A stretch of DNA of 54,537 nt, from assembly GCA_001430745.1 (NCBI GenBank), contig KQ481955.1, forward strand, positions 868,684 through 923,220, written 5' to 3'. Made by a program: the position numbers and the translations under genes. Position 1 is the first letter of the stretch, and each line of letters opens with the position of its first letter. The notes below the pieces were generated by a model. The model searched no databases. It had not been told where the DNA came from and worked only from the letters and a program-made list of their open reading frames with translations. Of this stretch, positions 11,001 through 22,696 are shown piece by piece. The stretch comes from Auxenochlorella pyrenoidosa (Eukaryota; Chlorophyta; Trebouxiophyceae; Chlorellales; Chlorellaceae).

Positions 11001-14000
11001 GGAGGATGCTGCCAAGGGCCGCACCGAGTTTGTGGGCAACCGCACCGAGTGCGCGCTGCTGGTCATGGTGCGCAACTGGGGGCAGGACTACAAGGCGGTG
11101 CGCGACCTGCACCACGCGCAGACTGTTGGTGCGAGGGGGGCCCGGGGGGTCGAGGGGTGCAGTCCTGGGAGAGGGCAGGGCTGGTGTGAGCCTGGCTGCT
11201 GAATGCAGCTTGCCCTTGCTGCACGACACAGCTCTCCTCTCGACAAGTCGGCCTGCCGCTGCCCACCCACCGCCCCGCTGTGCCCTCCCATGCCGTCGCT
11301 TGCCTGCCGCAGAGGTGTACGGCTTCTCCTCGGAGCGCAAGATGGCCAGCGTGCTGGTGCGCCGCAACGACGTGCTGCGGCTGTACAACAAGGGCGCCGC
11401 CGAGATGGTGCTGTCGCACTGCACCGCCATGGTGGATGCCACCGGCCAGGCGGTGCCCATGACAGAGGTGAGGCTGGGGTTGGGGCCTGGAGGGTTTGGT
11501 TGGGGACATGGCTTCTGCATCAGGGCGAGCGTGGCGGGTGTCGGCGACCGTTGTGCTAGTGCCCTGCAAGGAGGCCTTCTCCACTGCCTGCCTGCACTGC
11601 CAGCTTGGCCGGCGCACTCCTCCTGCTCCTCGCTGCTCATGCCGCACTGCCCCGCAACCTGCGCCCCTGCAGCTGCTGCGTGAGGAGCTGCTGGCCACGG
11701 TGACGTCCATGGCCTCCACCGGCCTGCGCACCCTCTGCCTCGCCTACACCGACTTCCCCAAGAGCGACCCCTTCCGCCCCGCCGACTTCTTCTCCAAGCC
11801 GCACGAGGAGAACCTGACCATGCTGTGTATCGTGGGCATCAAGGCGAGCCGGCGCTGCATGGAGGGGCATGCAGGTTTGCTGCCCATGCAGGTTGCGCGG
11901 CGGCTGCAGGCTGCCTCCCAACAATGCTACTGAGAAGTGGCGTGGAAATTGCAGCGTTCCCATATTTGTTTTGCTTGCTCATGGCCGCCTGCACCCTGCA
12001 GGACCCAGTGCGCAAGGAGGTGCCCGACGCGGTGGCCACGTGCCAGCGCGCCGGCATCACCGTGCGCATGGTCACCGGCGACAACATCCACACCGCCAAG
12101 CACATCGCTCGCGAGTGCGGCATCCTGACAGGTACCCTGTGGTGGTATGATTGTGCGTCCAGTGCTGGCCTGCTGAGCCCCTTGCCAACCCGCCTGAGAT
12201 CACGGGCTCCGTAAGAAACACTCTCCTTTGTGACCTGCATGCTCACCCCCTGCCTACCCACCCTCGCCGCCCTCCACCCCCCCNNNNNNNNNNNNNNNNN
12301 NNNNNNNNNNNNNNNNNNNNNNNNNNNNNNNNNNNNNNNNNNNNNNNNNNNNNNNNNNNNNNNNNNNNNNNNNNNNNNNNNNNNNNNNNNNNNNNNNNNN
12401 NNNNNNNNNNNNNNNNNNNNNNNNNNNNNNNNNNNNNNNNNNNNNNNNNNNNNNNNNNNNNNNNNNNNNNNNNNNNNNNNNNNNNNNNNNNNNNNNNNNN
12501 NNNNNNNNNNNNNNNNNNNNNNNNNNNNNNNNNNNNNNNNNNNNNNNNNNNNNNNNNNNNNNNNNNNNNNNNNNNNNNNNNNNNNNNNNNNNNNNNNNNN
12601 NNNNNNNNNNNNNNNNNNNNNNNNNNNNNNNNNNNNNNNNNNNNNNNNNNNNNNNNNNNNNNNNNNNNNNNNNNNNNNNNNNNNNNNNNNNNNNNNNNNN
12701 NNNNNNNNNNNNNNNNNNNNNNNNNNNNNNNNNNNNNNNNNNNNNNNNNNNNNNNNNNNNNNNNNNNNNNNNNNNNNNNNNNNNNNNNNNNNNNNNNNNN
12801 NNNNNNNNNNNNNNNNNNNNNNNNNNNNNNNNNNNNNNNNNNNNNNNNNNNNNNNNNNNNNNNNNNNNNNNNNNNNNNNNNNNNNNNNNNNNNNNNNNNN
12901 NNNNNNNNNNNNNNNNNNNNNNNNNNNNNNNNNNNNNNNNNNNNNNNNNNNNNNNNNNNNNNNNNNNNNNNNNNNNNNNNNNNNNNNNNNNNNNNNNNNN
13001 NNNNNNNNNNNNNNNNNNNNNNNNNNNNNNNNNNNNNNNNNNNNNNNNNNNNNNNNNNNNNNNNNNNNNNNNNNNNNNNNNNNNNNNNNNNNNNNNNNNN
13101 NNNNNNNNNNNNNNNNNNNNNNNNNNNNNNNNNNNNNNNNNNNNNNCCGCGCAGAGGAGGGCGTCGCCCTGGAGGGCCCCGTGTTCCGCAACATGCCCGA
13201 GGAGGAGCTGCTGCCGCTGCTGCCCAAGCTGCAGGTGGGGGCGGGGGGCAGTGGGCAGGCGCTGGTGCTCTGCTCAGCGTGCGCAGCAGGGCAGCGAGGC
13301 TGCTTGGCCACCTGTCAAGCTGCTACCGCCTGTGCCTCACCCTGTCCTAATCGACCGCCTGCCCCCACCCCACCCCCCACCGCTTTTCTTCCACACCCCA
13401 ACCCCCCAACACACACAGGTGCTGGCCCGCTCCTCCCCCAAGGACAAGTACATCCTGGTGCAGACCCTGAAGAAGCTGGGCGAGGTGGTGGCCGTCACGG
13501 GCGACGGCACCAACGACGCCCCCGCGCTCAAGGAGTCGGACGTGGGCCTGGCCATGGGCATCGCGGGTGCGCGCCGCGGGGGGGGGGGGGGGGGCGGCCT
13601 GGTGGCGCAGGCGGGCCATTTAACCGCTGGCCCGCCCCTTTCAACTGGCCATTCCGCGCCTGGCCACCGGCCTGGGCCCGCCATCTCGCACCAAGCCGAA
13701 GCATCCCACCCCTCCCATCACCTCACCTCCAGGCACCGAGGTGGCCAAGGAGGCCGCCGACATCGTCATCATGGACGACAACTTCTCCTCCATCGTCAAG
13801 GCCGTGCTGTGGGGCCGTTCCGTGTTCACCAACATCCGCAAGTTCCTGCAGGCAGGGGGGAGAGGCGCTGGTTGGCGGCCCGATGCCGGCAGGCCCCTCC
13901 CTGCGCTGCACTCCACCGAGGGTGGCCACTCTCAGTAACTTGTGCACAGCAGCTCTGTGACTGATGGCGTCCTGCTGCACGCCAGCATCCAACATGCAAT

Positions 14001-16539
14001 GTGAGCTCGTCTCGTCCCCCCTGGCTGCCCGCAGTTCCAGCTGACCATCAACCTGGTGGCCCTGATTGTGGCCTTTGTGGCGGCCATCACCAACGGCGAG
14101 ACGCCGCTCAACGTGCTGCAGCTGCTGTGGGTCAACCTCATCATGGACTCGCTGGCCGCCCTGGGTGAGGGGCGGTGGCAGGGGCTGCCCCGGGCGCAGG
14201 CAGAGAGGAGGGCTGCCTGGGGAGAGGGCTCAAGGGAGCGCGCCCGGTTTGCGGCTCGGGCAGACAGGCTGGCTCTCCTGCGGGTTGGGAACTGGCGCGC
14301 CTGCCTGCCGCACTCTGCTTCAAGCCTGCCAACCTCACGCGGCCTGCTTTGACTAACCTTGTCTGCTTGGCCCCTTGGCCGTCCCCTTCCAGCGCTGGCA
14401 ACCGAGGCGCCCACCCCCAACCTGCTTACCAAGAAGCCGCACGGCCGCGACGAGCCGCTGATCAGCAAGCACATGTGGAAGTTCATCATCTCTGCCGCCT
14501 TCTACCAGGCCAGTGGGGGGTGCAGCACGCACGGGTTGATGCACCGCCAAGCAGGATCCCAGCTCGTCCGTAGCTCATCAGCACCTGGCCAGGATGCTGC
14601 ATGCACACCACCCACCTCTGCCGGAGATCTGACACGGCTTACCCCTCGCCCCACCCGCTGCAGTGCTTCTGGCTCTTCCTCATCTTCTACGGCATGCCGT
14701 CCCAGCTCAGCGCCTTCAAGGTGCCCTCCCAGTGCGACTACCTGGCGTCGGTGCCTGGCTACTGCTGCTACGCAGGCGGCAGCCCCCCGTGCATCCAGCC
14801 GGCGGGCAACTGGCTGGCCAGTGAGTTCATTGGGAGGCAGTGTGCAGAGGCGGAGCCAGGGTGGCGGCACCACACATCCTGTGGCAGTGCGCAGCGGCTG
14901 GAGGCCAGCATCACCGCGCATCTGAACAGCCAGCACCCAACCATCGAGGCACGCCACTGTGCCCTCGCAATGTGCAGATGAGACGACTCCCGTGTGCACT
15001 GTGAGCGCGACCGACAGCTGCAAGATTGTTGCACCCACGCCCGAGGCCTTTTGCGGCGCCAACTCCACAGGCTGCGACCGGTACACCCAGGCAAGAGGGT
15101 CACGCCGGGCACAGCTGTGGCCATTGCAAGCTGGCAGCAAGCAAAACACCTGGCACCGAGGACTGATTTGAGGGCACACGAGAATTCATCTGTCCCGCTG
15201 CTTCAACGGCTCCTCCCCACCACTTGCCACTCGGCAGGTGGCAGATCAGTACAGCCAGCTGGAGGACGAGTGGAAGACGGCTGAGGAAACGGCCAAGGAG
15301 GACATCTCCTCCATGGTGTTCAACACCTTCATCTGGTGCCAGGTGGGCGGGGCAGGGCGTGCAGCTTGCATGGCGCCCAGCCTGCCAGGGCAAGGCGCAG
15401 CCTGCATGGCCCCCGGCCTGGCAGGCCAGGACGCCGGCAGCCAGCGAGGGTTTGGCTCGCTGCTCACACCGCGCTAGGTCCCAACTTTGAACAGCAAGCG
15501 CAGGGCGGTGCCTGAACAAAGGGTCTGCTGCCTGCCTGCTACCCCGCATGCCGCAGATGTTCAACATGCTCAATGCGCGCAAGGTGGAGAACGAGTACAA
15601 CGTGTTTGCAGGCCTCTTCGCCTCGCACGTCTTCTGGGTCATCTGGGTGCTCATCTGCGGCTTCCAGGTGGGGTGCACGCCCCGCCTGCATGCTGGGCAG
15701 TGCACCATGCATCCACCACTCAGCTGGCAGCTTGTGCCCCGCTGCTTTAAAACAACGCATGCCGGCCTGCCTGTTGCGTACTGCTGCCAACAGCCCCCTC
15801 CTGCCCTGTTGGTGTGTGCCTTGCCGCCAGGTCATCATCATGTTCTTCCTGGGCGGCATCTTCAAGGTGGAGCGCCTCAGCGGGGTGGAGTGGCTGGTCT
15901 CCATGCTCATCGGCATGGGCCACCTGCCCTGCTGCTTCCTCACCAAGTTTGTGGTCAGGCAAGCGAAGCCAGAGGGGGGCTGCTTGTGTCCATTGCCCTG
16001 CCACTGTTGCCCAGTGGGCCCCCAGTTAGGAACCCTAGCTTAGGACTAGGCTTGGCTTGCTTTAGCAACTTATTAGCTTAGTTGCCGTCACTTCTAGGCA
16101 GAGGCAGGCTAGGCAGGTTGAAAGACAGGCAGTCATTTGTTGCCCTGCGGCAGCAGCATGGCAGGCACCAGCGCAGCTCACCCACGCGGCCACCCCATCC
16201 CTGCCGCCATTCAGGCTGCTGCCGGAGTTGCCGCAAAAGCCAGAGCGCATGCTGACGGCCACAGAGCGGGCGGCGCTGGCAGCTGCCCAGGCAGACGGCG
16301 AGGCCGCCAAGAAGGGCGGCTGGCGGGCATGGATGCTCTTCTGGTCTCGCAAGCGGCGCAGTCGCAGCGCCAGCGGCCCGGAAGCGGGCCACCTCTCATC
16401 AGCAGCAAAGAGTATCGGCGATAGCCAGCCCGATGGAAAAATGGCAAATGGTGCCGGCCGTGTCACCGTGGTCTGTGCAGCTGCTGACACGGAGCCTCCA
16501 ACCCCAGCCCAGGGCGGCACTGACAGCACTGTGAACTGA
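8016..16539 (+). CDS. P2B-type (plasma-membrane/autoinhibited) Ca2+-transporting ATPase
   Basis: The protein pumps Ca2+ out of the cytosol using ATP. About 25 exons are visible, starting at ATG 8016 and giving about 1,140 residues. P-type landmarks occur in order: LTGESDPV (actuator, about 9560), PEGLPLAV (M4, 10350), the phosphorylation site [13 protein letters not shown] (10655), [17 protein letters not shown] (12075) and the hinge [20 protein letters not shown] (13500). They are followed by the M5-M10 exons, including [19 protein letters not shown]. The N-terminus is short (about 80 residues before M1, with [18 protein letters not shown]) and lacks the long basic plant-type autoinhibitory extension. 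The C-terminal tail instead carries [18 protein letters not shown], a possible calmodulin site. The M7-M8 loop is enlarged and has eight Cys. The last intron (donor at 15959) begins GCAAGC. Family assignment is firm; the regulatory reading is inference. Confidence 0.95.
9035..9053 (+). repeat. Intronic poly-G run (19 G)
   Basis: Nineteen consecutive G, then A and six more G, lie inside the fourth intron of the Ca2+-ATPase gene. The run could form a G-quadruplex in the pre-mRNA. It is also a likely place for length errors in the assembly. Confidence 0.95.
12284..13146. other. Assembly gap (863 N) inside an intron of the Ca2+-ATPase gene
   Basis: The exon before the gap ends at 12131 in phase 1 (GILT then G|GTACCC). 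The first exon after it starts at 13155, after GCGCAG, with AG GAG GGC. Joining them gives [16 protein letters not shown], which matches the continuous P2B sequence at this point. The unknown bases therefore fall in one intron (12132-13154), and no coding sequence appears to be lost. A run of C directly before the N block suggests a sequencing stop at a homopolymer. Confidence 0.85.
13578..13594 (+). repeat. Intronic poly-G run just after a 5' splice site (17 G)
   Basis: Seventeen G begin about a dozen bases after the donor that ends the [23 protein letters not shown] exon of the Ca2+-ATPase gene. Intronic G-runs near donors are known splicing enhancers in other eukaryotes; that role is inferred here. 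Confidence 0.9.
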
Positions 16540-17972
16540 GCGACGCCTGGAGGCTCACCTGCAGCCAGCTTTTATCACCCTGCTGCCCTGTTGGCTGCAG
16601 CCTCCCAGCAGGCAGCTTGTCACAGCCAGCAGTGCCAGGGACAGTAGCCTGACTTTACAGCTATCTTTGTTGAATGTAGCTGTCTTTCTGCCATCTGCCA
16701 AATTCAGAACTTGTGCACACTGTCGGTCTCTCAACCCGGTTGCATACTTGCTGTCCCAAGCCCAGTTCCGGTGCACTCTTTGCACACACATAAGTTCCAA
16801 GCATCCTCTTTCTTCTCTGCTCCACAATCCTTTGGTGCTGACCGGCTCCAGCCCCTGCACTCGGCTCCCTGCAGCTTCAACCCCCTCAGTCTGCGGCGGC
16901 GCGGCACGTCAGTTGCCCCCGGCGACGGAGGGACGCCACCCCTGGGCAGCCGCACCACCACCCGCTCTGTCAGCATGAGCAGGGGCCATGCAAGCAGCCG
17001 CCTGCCGTCAGGCAGGGTGAGCGTACGGGCAGTCCACGCGCTGCCGCTTGCACGGAAGCTGTAGGTACGCGCGGTAGCGCCTGCCATCGCTGACTCTGCT
17101 CGGTGACCGACGACCTCCATGTCTCTTCTTCGACCCTTTTGATGACCAGTTGCACCCTCGTTGTCTGTCATGTCATGCCCGCCCTCTGCCACAACATGCT
17201 TGCCTGCCAACCAATTGAGGATGGCTGGCCGCAAGGCTCGCAGCAGGGTGGTCAGCATGTAATCCGCCTCCTAAACTGAGCGAGGGATGACCCATGGGTT
17301 CTTGCTTGCATAGCTTGGAGCATGAATTGCAGACAGTAGGAAGGAATAAACTCTGCAGCCGCCTGGCCACATCTTCCACTGCAGCTTGCACCCCGGCCTA
17401 CGCATTGCAACGTCGAACTTGTGAGCTGCCTGGCTGCACACAGCTGCAAGGGCTGTTGCAGCACCGCAGGCAAACACCTGCAAGCGCAATGTGGCATTCT
17501 TCATCCTCTGCACCTGGCGGGGGCACCAATGGCAGCTTGGCCGGCCAAGGTCCTCACCCACCGCCAGCAGGCGGTGTGGGGCAGCGAGGAGGCATGGGTA
17601 AGAGCGGTTGAGAACTCGTCAAAGCCCTGGTGCCCCATCACTGCTCTCGCGCTGCCCTTGGCTGCCTGGGGTCCGTCTTCAAGAGGACCTTGGGTGCCGG
17701 GGCATGAGCCCGAGAGCAAGAAGCTCAGGCGGGTGAATTGACATGCCATGAGCCTGGGATGGCGATCCGATCAATGGCAGTGCTGTCGCGAGATTCAGTG
17801 GCATAGCAAGCTGCTGGCGCGCCCAGCGGCGCAGCGCAGCTCCCTCCTGCATTATGAGCTTGCAGCTTTGCTGTACGTTCCTCTTCCTTGCATCTGCTCA
17901 GCGTATCCCTCTTCAAGCCCAAAGCGTGTAAACAGCAGAGAGCACTGCCGCCTGGTAGGGCCCGTTCAAAGG
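16540..17972 (+). other. Long 3' UTR/intergenic region, no convincing gene
   Basis: About 1.4 kb separates the Ca2+-ATPase stop from the next start. A TGTAA signal at 17258-17262 suggests that the first 700 bases or so are 3' UTR. A 175-codon minus-strand frame at 16731-17258 has no domain I know and no conserved motif, so I do not call it a gene. A second TGTAA lies near 17926. Confidence 0.45.
17258..17262 (+). terminator. TGTAA polyadenylation signal, candidate for the Ca2+-ATPase gene
   Basis: TGTAA is the usual green-algal polyadenylation motif. This copy lies about 720 bases after the stop codon, which is plausible for the long 3' UTRs of chlorophytes. Confidence 0.4.
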
Positions 17973-20900
17973 ATGGGCGCAGTGGACGCCCAGGCGGCGC
18001 TGGATTTTGTGGAAAAGCGCGCAGAAGCAGCGGAGCTGAAGCGATGGATCAAGATCGCGGCATGCAAGCACGGCCGTCTGTCGTTGCCTGCTGCCGCCTG
18101 CCTGTCGTTCTTGCAGTGGAGCTGGGAGCCTCTCTTTCAAAACCCAATGCTGGCGAGTGCACCCTGTGTGTTCATGCAGATAGCTCATCCTCCCAGGAGG
18201 TGGATTCTGCCAGCTTCACCAACCTCACGGCAGCGCTGCAGTACACGGTTTCCCGCACCAATGGTGGGCCAGGGCTGTGGGGCGGCTCCCCCCACGCTTG
18301 GGGAGGGCATCAGAGTGGGTCTTTGCCTCAACAATGCATGCAGACCTTGGGACTGTGTGGGCTGCATTCAGACGCCTCACTTCTGCCGGTTTATGCCCTC
18401 TAAACCGCCTGCAGACAAGCGGTGGGATTCAAGTACCGTGGCGGCTGCCAGTGCTGCAGCCTGCTTGGCGGTGCAGGGCCTGTGCACGGCGCTGGGGGGG
18501 CTGCAGGCCGCAGCAGTCGGCACATGCAAGCGCGACCTGCTGGGCCTGCTATGCAAGATGAAGGAGGTTGCAGGGCAGCGGGCGCTGCAGGGCCGCAACC
18601 TGCTGCCTGCTGTGGACCACGTGGCCAGCGGGCTGAGCTCGCTGCTGTGAGTGCGCCGAGCCGGGGTCCCCGACCGCCTGCCTAGATGTCCCCGGGCCCG
18701 TGTGACTGCTGTCACCTTCCTCGCGCCTGTCACATGATCCATCCAGGAGGAGTAGGCATGATGGGCTTGGGCTCCTTGGTTGCTGATTTTCCTGCTTGAT
18801 TGCTGCAGGTTCACGGGCGGCAAGGCCGAGGTGGACAGCGGCGAGGCATTTGTCTTTGACAAGGAGGGCAGGCTGTGCCTGCCGTGCACCCTCCTGGCAA
18901 TGGTGGAGGGCTGCAGCGTGGCGGGAGACCTCGGTGCTGCCTGCTACTTGCTGTGCGCCGCGCACACGAGGCACGCAACCGCTGGTGAGGGGCCGGCACC
19001 GCTGCTGCCTGCTGCCACAGATTCCCTGCGCTGCAGGCTTGCTTGACTGCTCCCACCTGCTGCCCCTGCTCACCATGCCTTGCGCGCTTGCTGCTCCTGC
19101 CTGCTGCTGCTGCTGCTGCTGCTGCCGCCACCTGGCGGCACGTCTAACCACTTGGGCGGGCCCAAAACCCTGCATGCCATTTTTTGTGCAGGGGGCGGCT
19201 ACAGCCTGCAGCCTGTTGCCGAGGCGGTGTGCTCGGCGCTTGGCTCTGAACGTGGTGCTGCCTGGCTGGAGTCTCTTGCCCAAGCAGCACATCCTGGCCC
19301 CAACTCTACATCCTTGCCCAAGCTGTTCTTCGCCATCCGCACGCATGGTGTGCGAGCACTGTGGGTGCAATCAATGGGCTTCTGTTGTGAGGGTTTGTTG
19401 GCACCTGTGTGCTCTTTCTTGGCTTGAAGCATGCAGCATCCTGCAAATGCACAAGGAACCCAAAAGGTGGACCCATGCCTGCCCGCCCTGCGCTGCAGCT
19501 GGCATGGAGCGGGCGAGCGGCCTGCTAGTGCAACTGCACGGGCACAGCACTGCCTGGGATGCCACCCGTGTGCTGGCCTCACAGCTCGGGAAGGATGACC
19601 CCGGGCAGCTCGCTGCCTGCTGCGCCACAGTGCCAGGCCTGAGGGCAGCTCTGCATGCCATGCGGGAGAGACTGGCAGCAGAGGAGGCAGCCGGGCCTCC
19701 TCAACGGCCACCCGAGCCCAGCTCCGGCCGCGCCCCGCCGATGCCTCAGGAGCTGCTGGCGGTGCTGCCGGACTGCTGGCTGTTTGCCCCGATCAAGGCG
19801 CGTGGAGGGGCGTTGTGTGCAAGAACGGCAGGGAGCTGCTGCTCCTGTTGACCATGCCTGCTGGCTGTTCGTGCTGTAGCCGCCACCAGAGGCCGTTGCC
19901 ATCTCTCCATGCGCAGGCATTCCTGGCAGGCGGCACCGGGCAGGCCTTCATTCGCTACGATGGGCCCGAGGCTGCAGGCCAGGACTGCGAAGCCATCGTT
20001 GATCGCCTGACCAGGCAGGCTGGGCCCTGCGTGCTCAACCGGGCAAGGCGGCAGCCCTGCAGACTCGATATGCTGCAGCAAGCTGGATTCAGTGTTGCAT
20101 GCGCAAGTCAGTACAGCAACCAGGTGCGCAGGCTGCAGACAGGCAGCAGCTAGCCATGTTATCGCGCATCGCCCTGCCCATCCTGCCCCCCTGCCCTGCA
20201 GCGAGTGGGCACGCTGCTTCAGGCTGAAGCCGCAGCTGGCGCACTACCTGCGCTGGCGCCCGCTGAGAATCCCGGTTCAGGAGGGGCGGGGCAAGAAGAA
20301 GACCACCCGCAAGGTCGCAGGTGCAGGGGCTGTGCTGGCATGACCGGCCCTGCTGGCCATGCATGTTGTGGGATGGAGAGGAGGCTGCGCACCGAGTGCA
20401 TCATGCTGGGTGCTTCTCCGTGTGTGCGCCACACTGGAGACAGGCTCGAGACGGAATTGATATGGCGCTGGAAGGCTGCTGTCCATGCCGCTTTGTCCTG
20501 GACTGCCCAGCACCCTCCTGGCGTGACACGCGACTCAAAGTGCCTGCCCGCTGCGCCTGCAGGCGTCCAGCTCAACAAGGTGGATGACTGGTACTGCAAG
20601 AAGCTGCTGCCCGCCTTCCAATCCGCCAGACGGGAGGCACAGCAGCTGCAAGCGGTGCTGGACTTGGTGCAGGGGGAGGAGGCAGCTCCCACGAGCAACG
20701 CGCCTGCAGTGGCAGCAGAAGCAGCGAGAGCTGCAGAGCCGCGTACAGGTGCTGAGGCAGGCGCAGTTACGGCCGCTGAGCGCACTGCACAGGCGGCAGC
20801 CACAGGGGTGCAGGCGGCTGAGGCTAAGGCAGCGGCGGCCATCGATGCGGAGGAAGCTGTGGCAGAGACGCAGGCGGCTGCAGTGGAAGTGCCGGCTGCG

Positions 20901-22155
20901 GCAGTGGCAGTAGCTACTGAGCCAGAGCCAGCGAGTGCAGCCACAGAGCAGCGCACTGTGCGGCCATCGGCAGTGGAGCATCCAGTCGCCAAGCTGCCGG
21001 CCCGCCGGGCCTCCAAGCCAGCTGATGCTGCCCAGGAGCCAGCATTGCCGGTGGTAGCACGGGCCTCGCCACTCTCCCGCTTGTTGGCAGCATGCACGGA
21101 GGAAAAGCCGGCAGAGCCAGCACCGGGTGTGGCTGCCGCACAGGCAGCGGGTCGGCTGCAGGGAACAACAGCAGCAGCTCCAGCAGTAGCCTCTGCAGCG
21201 GTGGCAGCGGCTCTGGCATCAACTCCGCGGCCTGCACGGTCCTCGATTTCGGGATGCAGCCAGCAGCTCATGGCACGGCGGGGGCGGCGGGCCTCAGCGC
21301 CGGCGCCTCTTGCTGCGCCGCTGGCGGTAACCCCCACTCGGGCTGCGGATGAGCAGGCAGAAGAGGAGGCGCCGCCGGCCCAGGTGGAGGAGGTGGCAGC
21401 GCCTGCCGCGGCGGCGCAGCTGCTGCAGGCGGAGCCGGCATCTTCGCAGCCCGCTGCGCGCCGGGCCTCCCTGCCCCCCAGGCCTGCGGCGACCACCGCC
21501 ACCGGCAGCACCCAGCCAGCCTCGCAGCAGACCGCGAGCACCCAGTGCACCCAGGGCATCGCCCGGAGCGCGCGGCTGCCAGTCCGCAGCCTGTCCAACA
21601 TGCTCAAGGACTGGAGGTCCAAGGGTGGCGCGCCGGGCAGCACGCCAAGCAAGCGCCAAGCGCCCGGCAGCAGCACAGCAAAGGGGGGCCCCGGCAGCAG
21701 GAGTGAGATCCAGCATGCAGCATGCAGGGGGGGAAGGGACATGACATGATAGGGCATGCGGTATCATTCAACTTGCAGAGCATCTGCGGAGGGCTCTTTT
21801 GATGACGGTCTTGCGAGTCAGAATCCGACCTGCCAGCCGCCTGTCCACCCTTGCCCTCCCACTTCCCACCCCGACGCCCACAGACCGCGCCAGGAACGCA
21901 AAGATTGCGGCTAAGCTCAACCTGCGCACCCTGCCGGAGATCTGGGGCTGGTTCCAACCCGACCCCCGGCGCCTGCGCCTCGACTTCCAGGAGGAGGCGC
22001 CGGCGGAGAGGGAGGGCGCGGGCGACAGCGAAGCTGCCAGCGCACTGGCGCGCGCCTTTGCTGGCGCGGAGGACCCGGTGCAGCGAACACTGTTCGCCGC
22101 GACAGATGCAGTGGCAGAGGCGGTGGGCCCCTCAAGCAAGCGCTCGCGGCGGTAA
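17973..22155 (+). CDS. Unknown Ala-rich protein with disordered, RRAS-bearing middle and basic C-terminus
   Basis: I recognise no family. The start chosen is ATG 17973 (MGAVDAQAALDFVEKRAEAA). About ten exons follow in phase, including ELGASLSKPNAGECTLCVHA, DKRWDSSTVAAASAAA, FTGGKAEVDSGEAFVFDKEG, GGYSLQPVAEAVCSALG, MERASGLLVQLHGHSTAWD, AFLAGGTGQAFIRYDGPEA and EWARCFRLKPQLAHYLRWRP. The N-terminal half looks globular and helical. The large exon at about 20560-21700 encodes a long Ala/Glu/Pro-rich, probably disordered region with three RRAS motifs. The last exon (from about 21890) has LNLRTLPEIWGWFQPDPRRL and ends in SSKRSRR, a likely nuclear signal. The exons ending at 19797 and 20014 need GC donors to keep the frame. 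A nuclear regulatory or structural role is a guess. Confidence 0.65.
19101..19124 (+). repeat. CTG trinucleotide tract in an intron
   Basis: About eight CTG units (with one interruption at the 5' end) lie in an intron of the unknown Ala-rich gene. They do not lie in the reading frame of the adjoining exons. Confidence 0.7.
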
Positions 22156-22696
22156 GTGAGCGCGGCAGCAGCCCACGGTAAGCCCTGCCCAATCAGCTCC
22201 ATGCAGCCCATGCGCTGGCAAGGGCATGCTGCCTGAGTTGCTTCGACTTCGCTTGGCAGCGCCTTGCGTTGTCTGGTGCCTGGACCAACAAATGACCCGG
22301 TTTCAAAACGTGCAGCAGACTACCCTACACCATTGCACGCACTGTGTCATTCAGCTTGTTGTCACTCTAGCGTTGTCACCCTTGTTGGCCTCTCATGCCT
22401 GGCCTGGCCCTAGACTGCGCCCATACCCGACTGGCCCTGCAACGGCGCTTTTTACCAGTTTTGCCAGGGTGCAGTTTGTAACATCCTGGCAGCATCACCA
22501 ATGGGTCATCTCGCGCGTGGAAAGTTCCCTCCTGCCAGAGGCCCTCCCTCTGTTAATAAACACAACTACCTGCACTGCGAGGACCCTGCGCACCGCAGGC
22601 ATGCCTGTGGTACATATGTGCGTGACAAGCACATTGCATACAAGCCGTCCACAGCAGACGCAGACTCTAGCACGCAGCCATCGACGAAGCATTGTT
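22156..22696. other. Convergent 3' region between the Ala-rich gene and the RAP gene
   Basis: About 540 bases separate two stop codons on opposite strands. The region is less GC-rich than its neighbours and has one TGTAA on the plus strand (22477-22481). I see no coding exon here. Confidence 0.6.
22477..22481 (+). terminator. TGTAA polyadenylation signal for the unknown Ala-rich gene
   Basis: This motif lies about 320 bases after the plus-strand stop at 22155, within the lower-GC convergent spacer. Confidence 0.55.

Noticed and set aside
11839..13311. Long open frames on both strands through the run of N
   Set aside because: They are open only because unknown bases cannot form stops. The region is an intron of the Ca2+-ATPase gene.
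16731..17258. 175-codon minus-strand frame after the Ca2+-ATPase gene
   Set aside because: It contains a few protein-like stretches but no known motif and no neighbouring exons. The region is better explained as the 3' UTR ending near the TGTAA at 17258.
20219..21757. 512-codon open frame on the minus strand
   Set aside because: It is the antisense shadow of the Ala-rich disordered exon on the plus strand. Low complexity (Ala, Ser, Gly) and absence of motifs speak against it.
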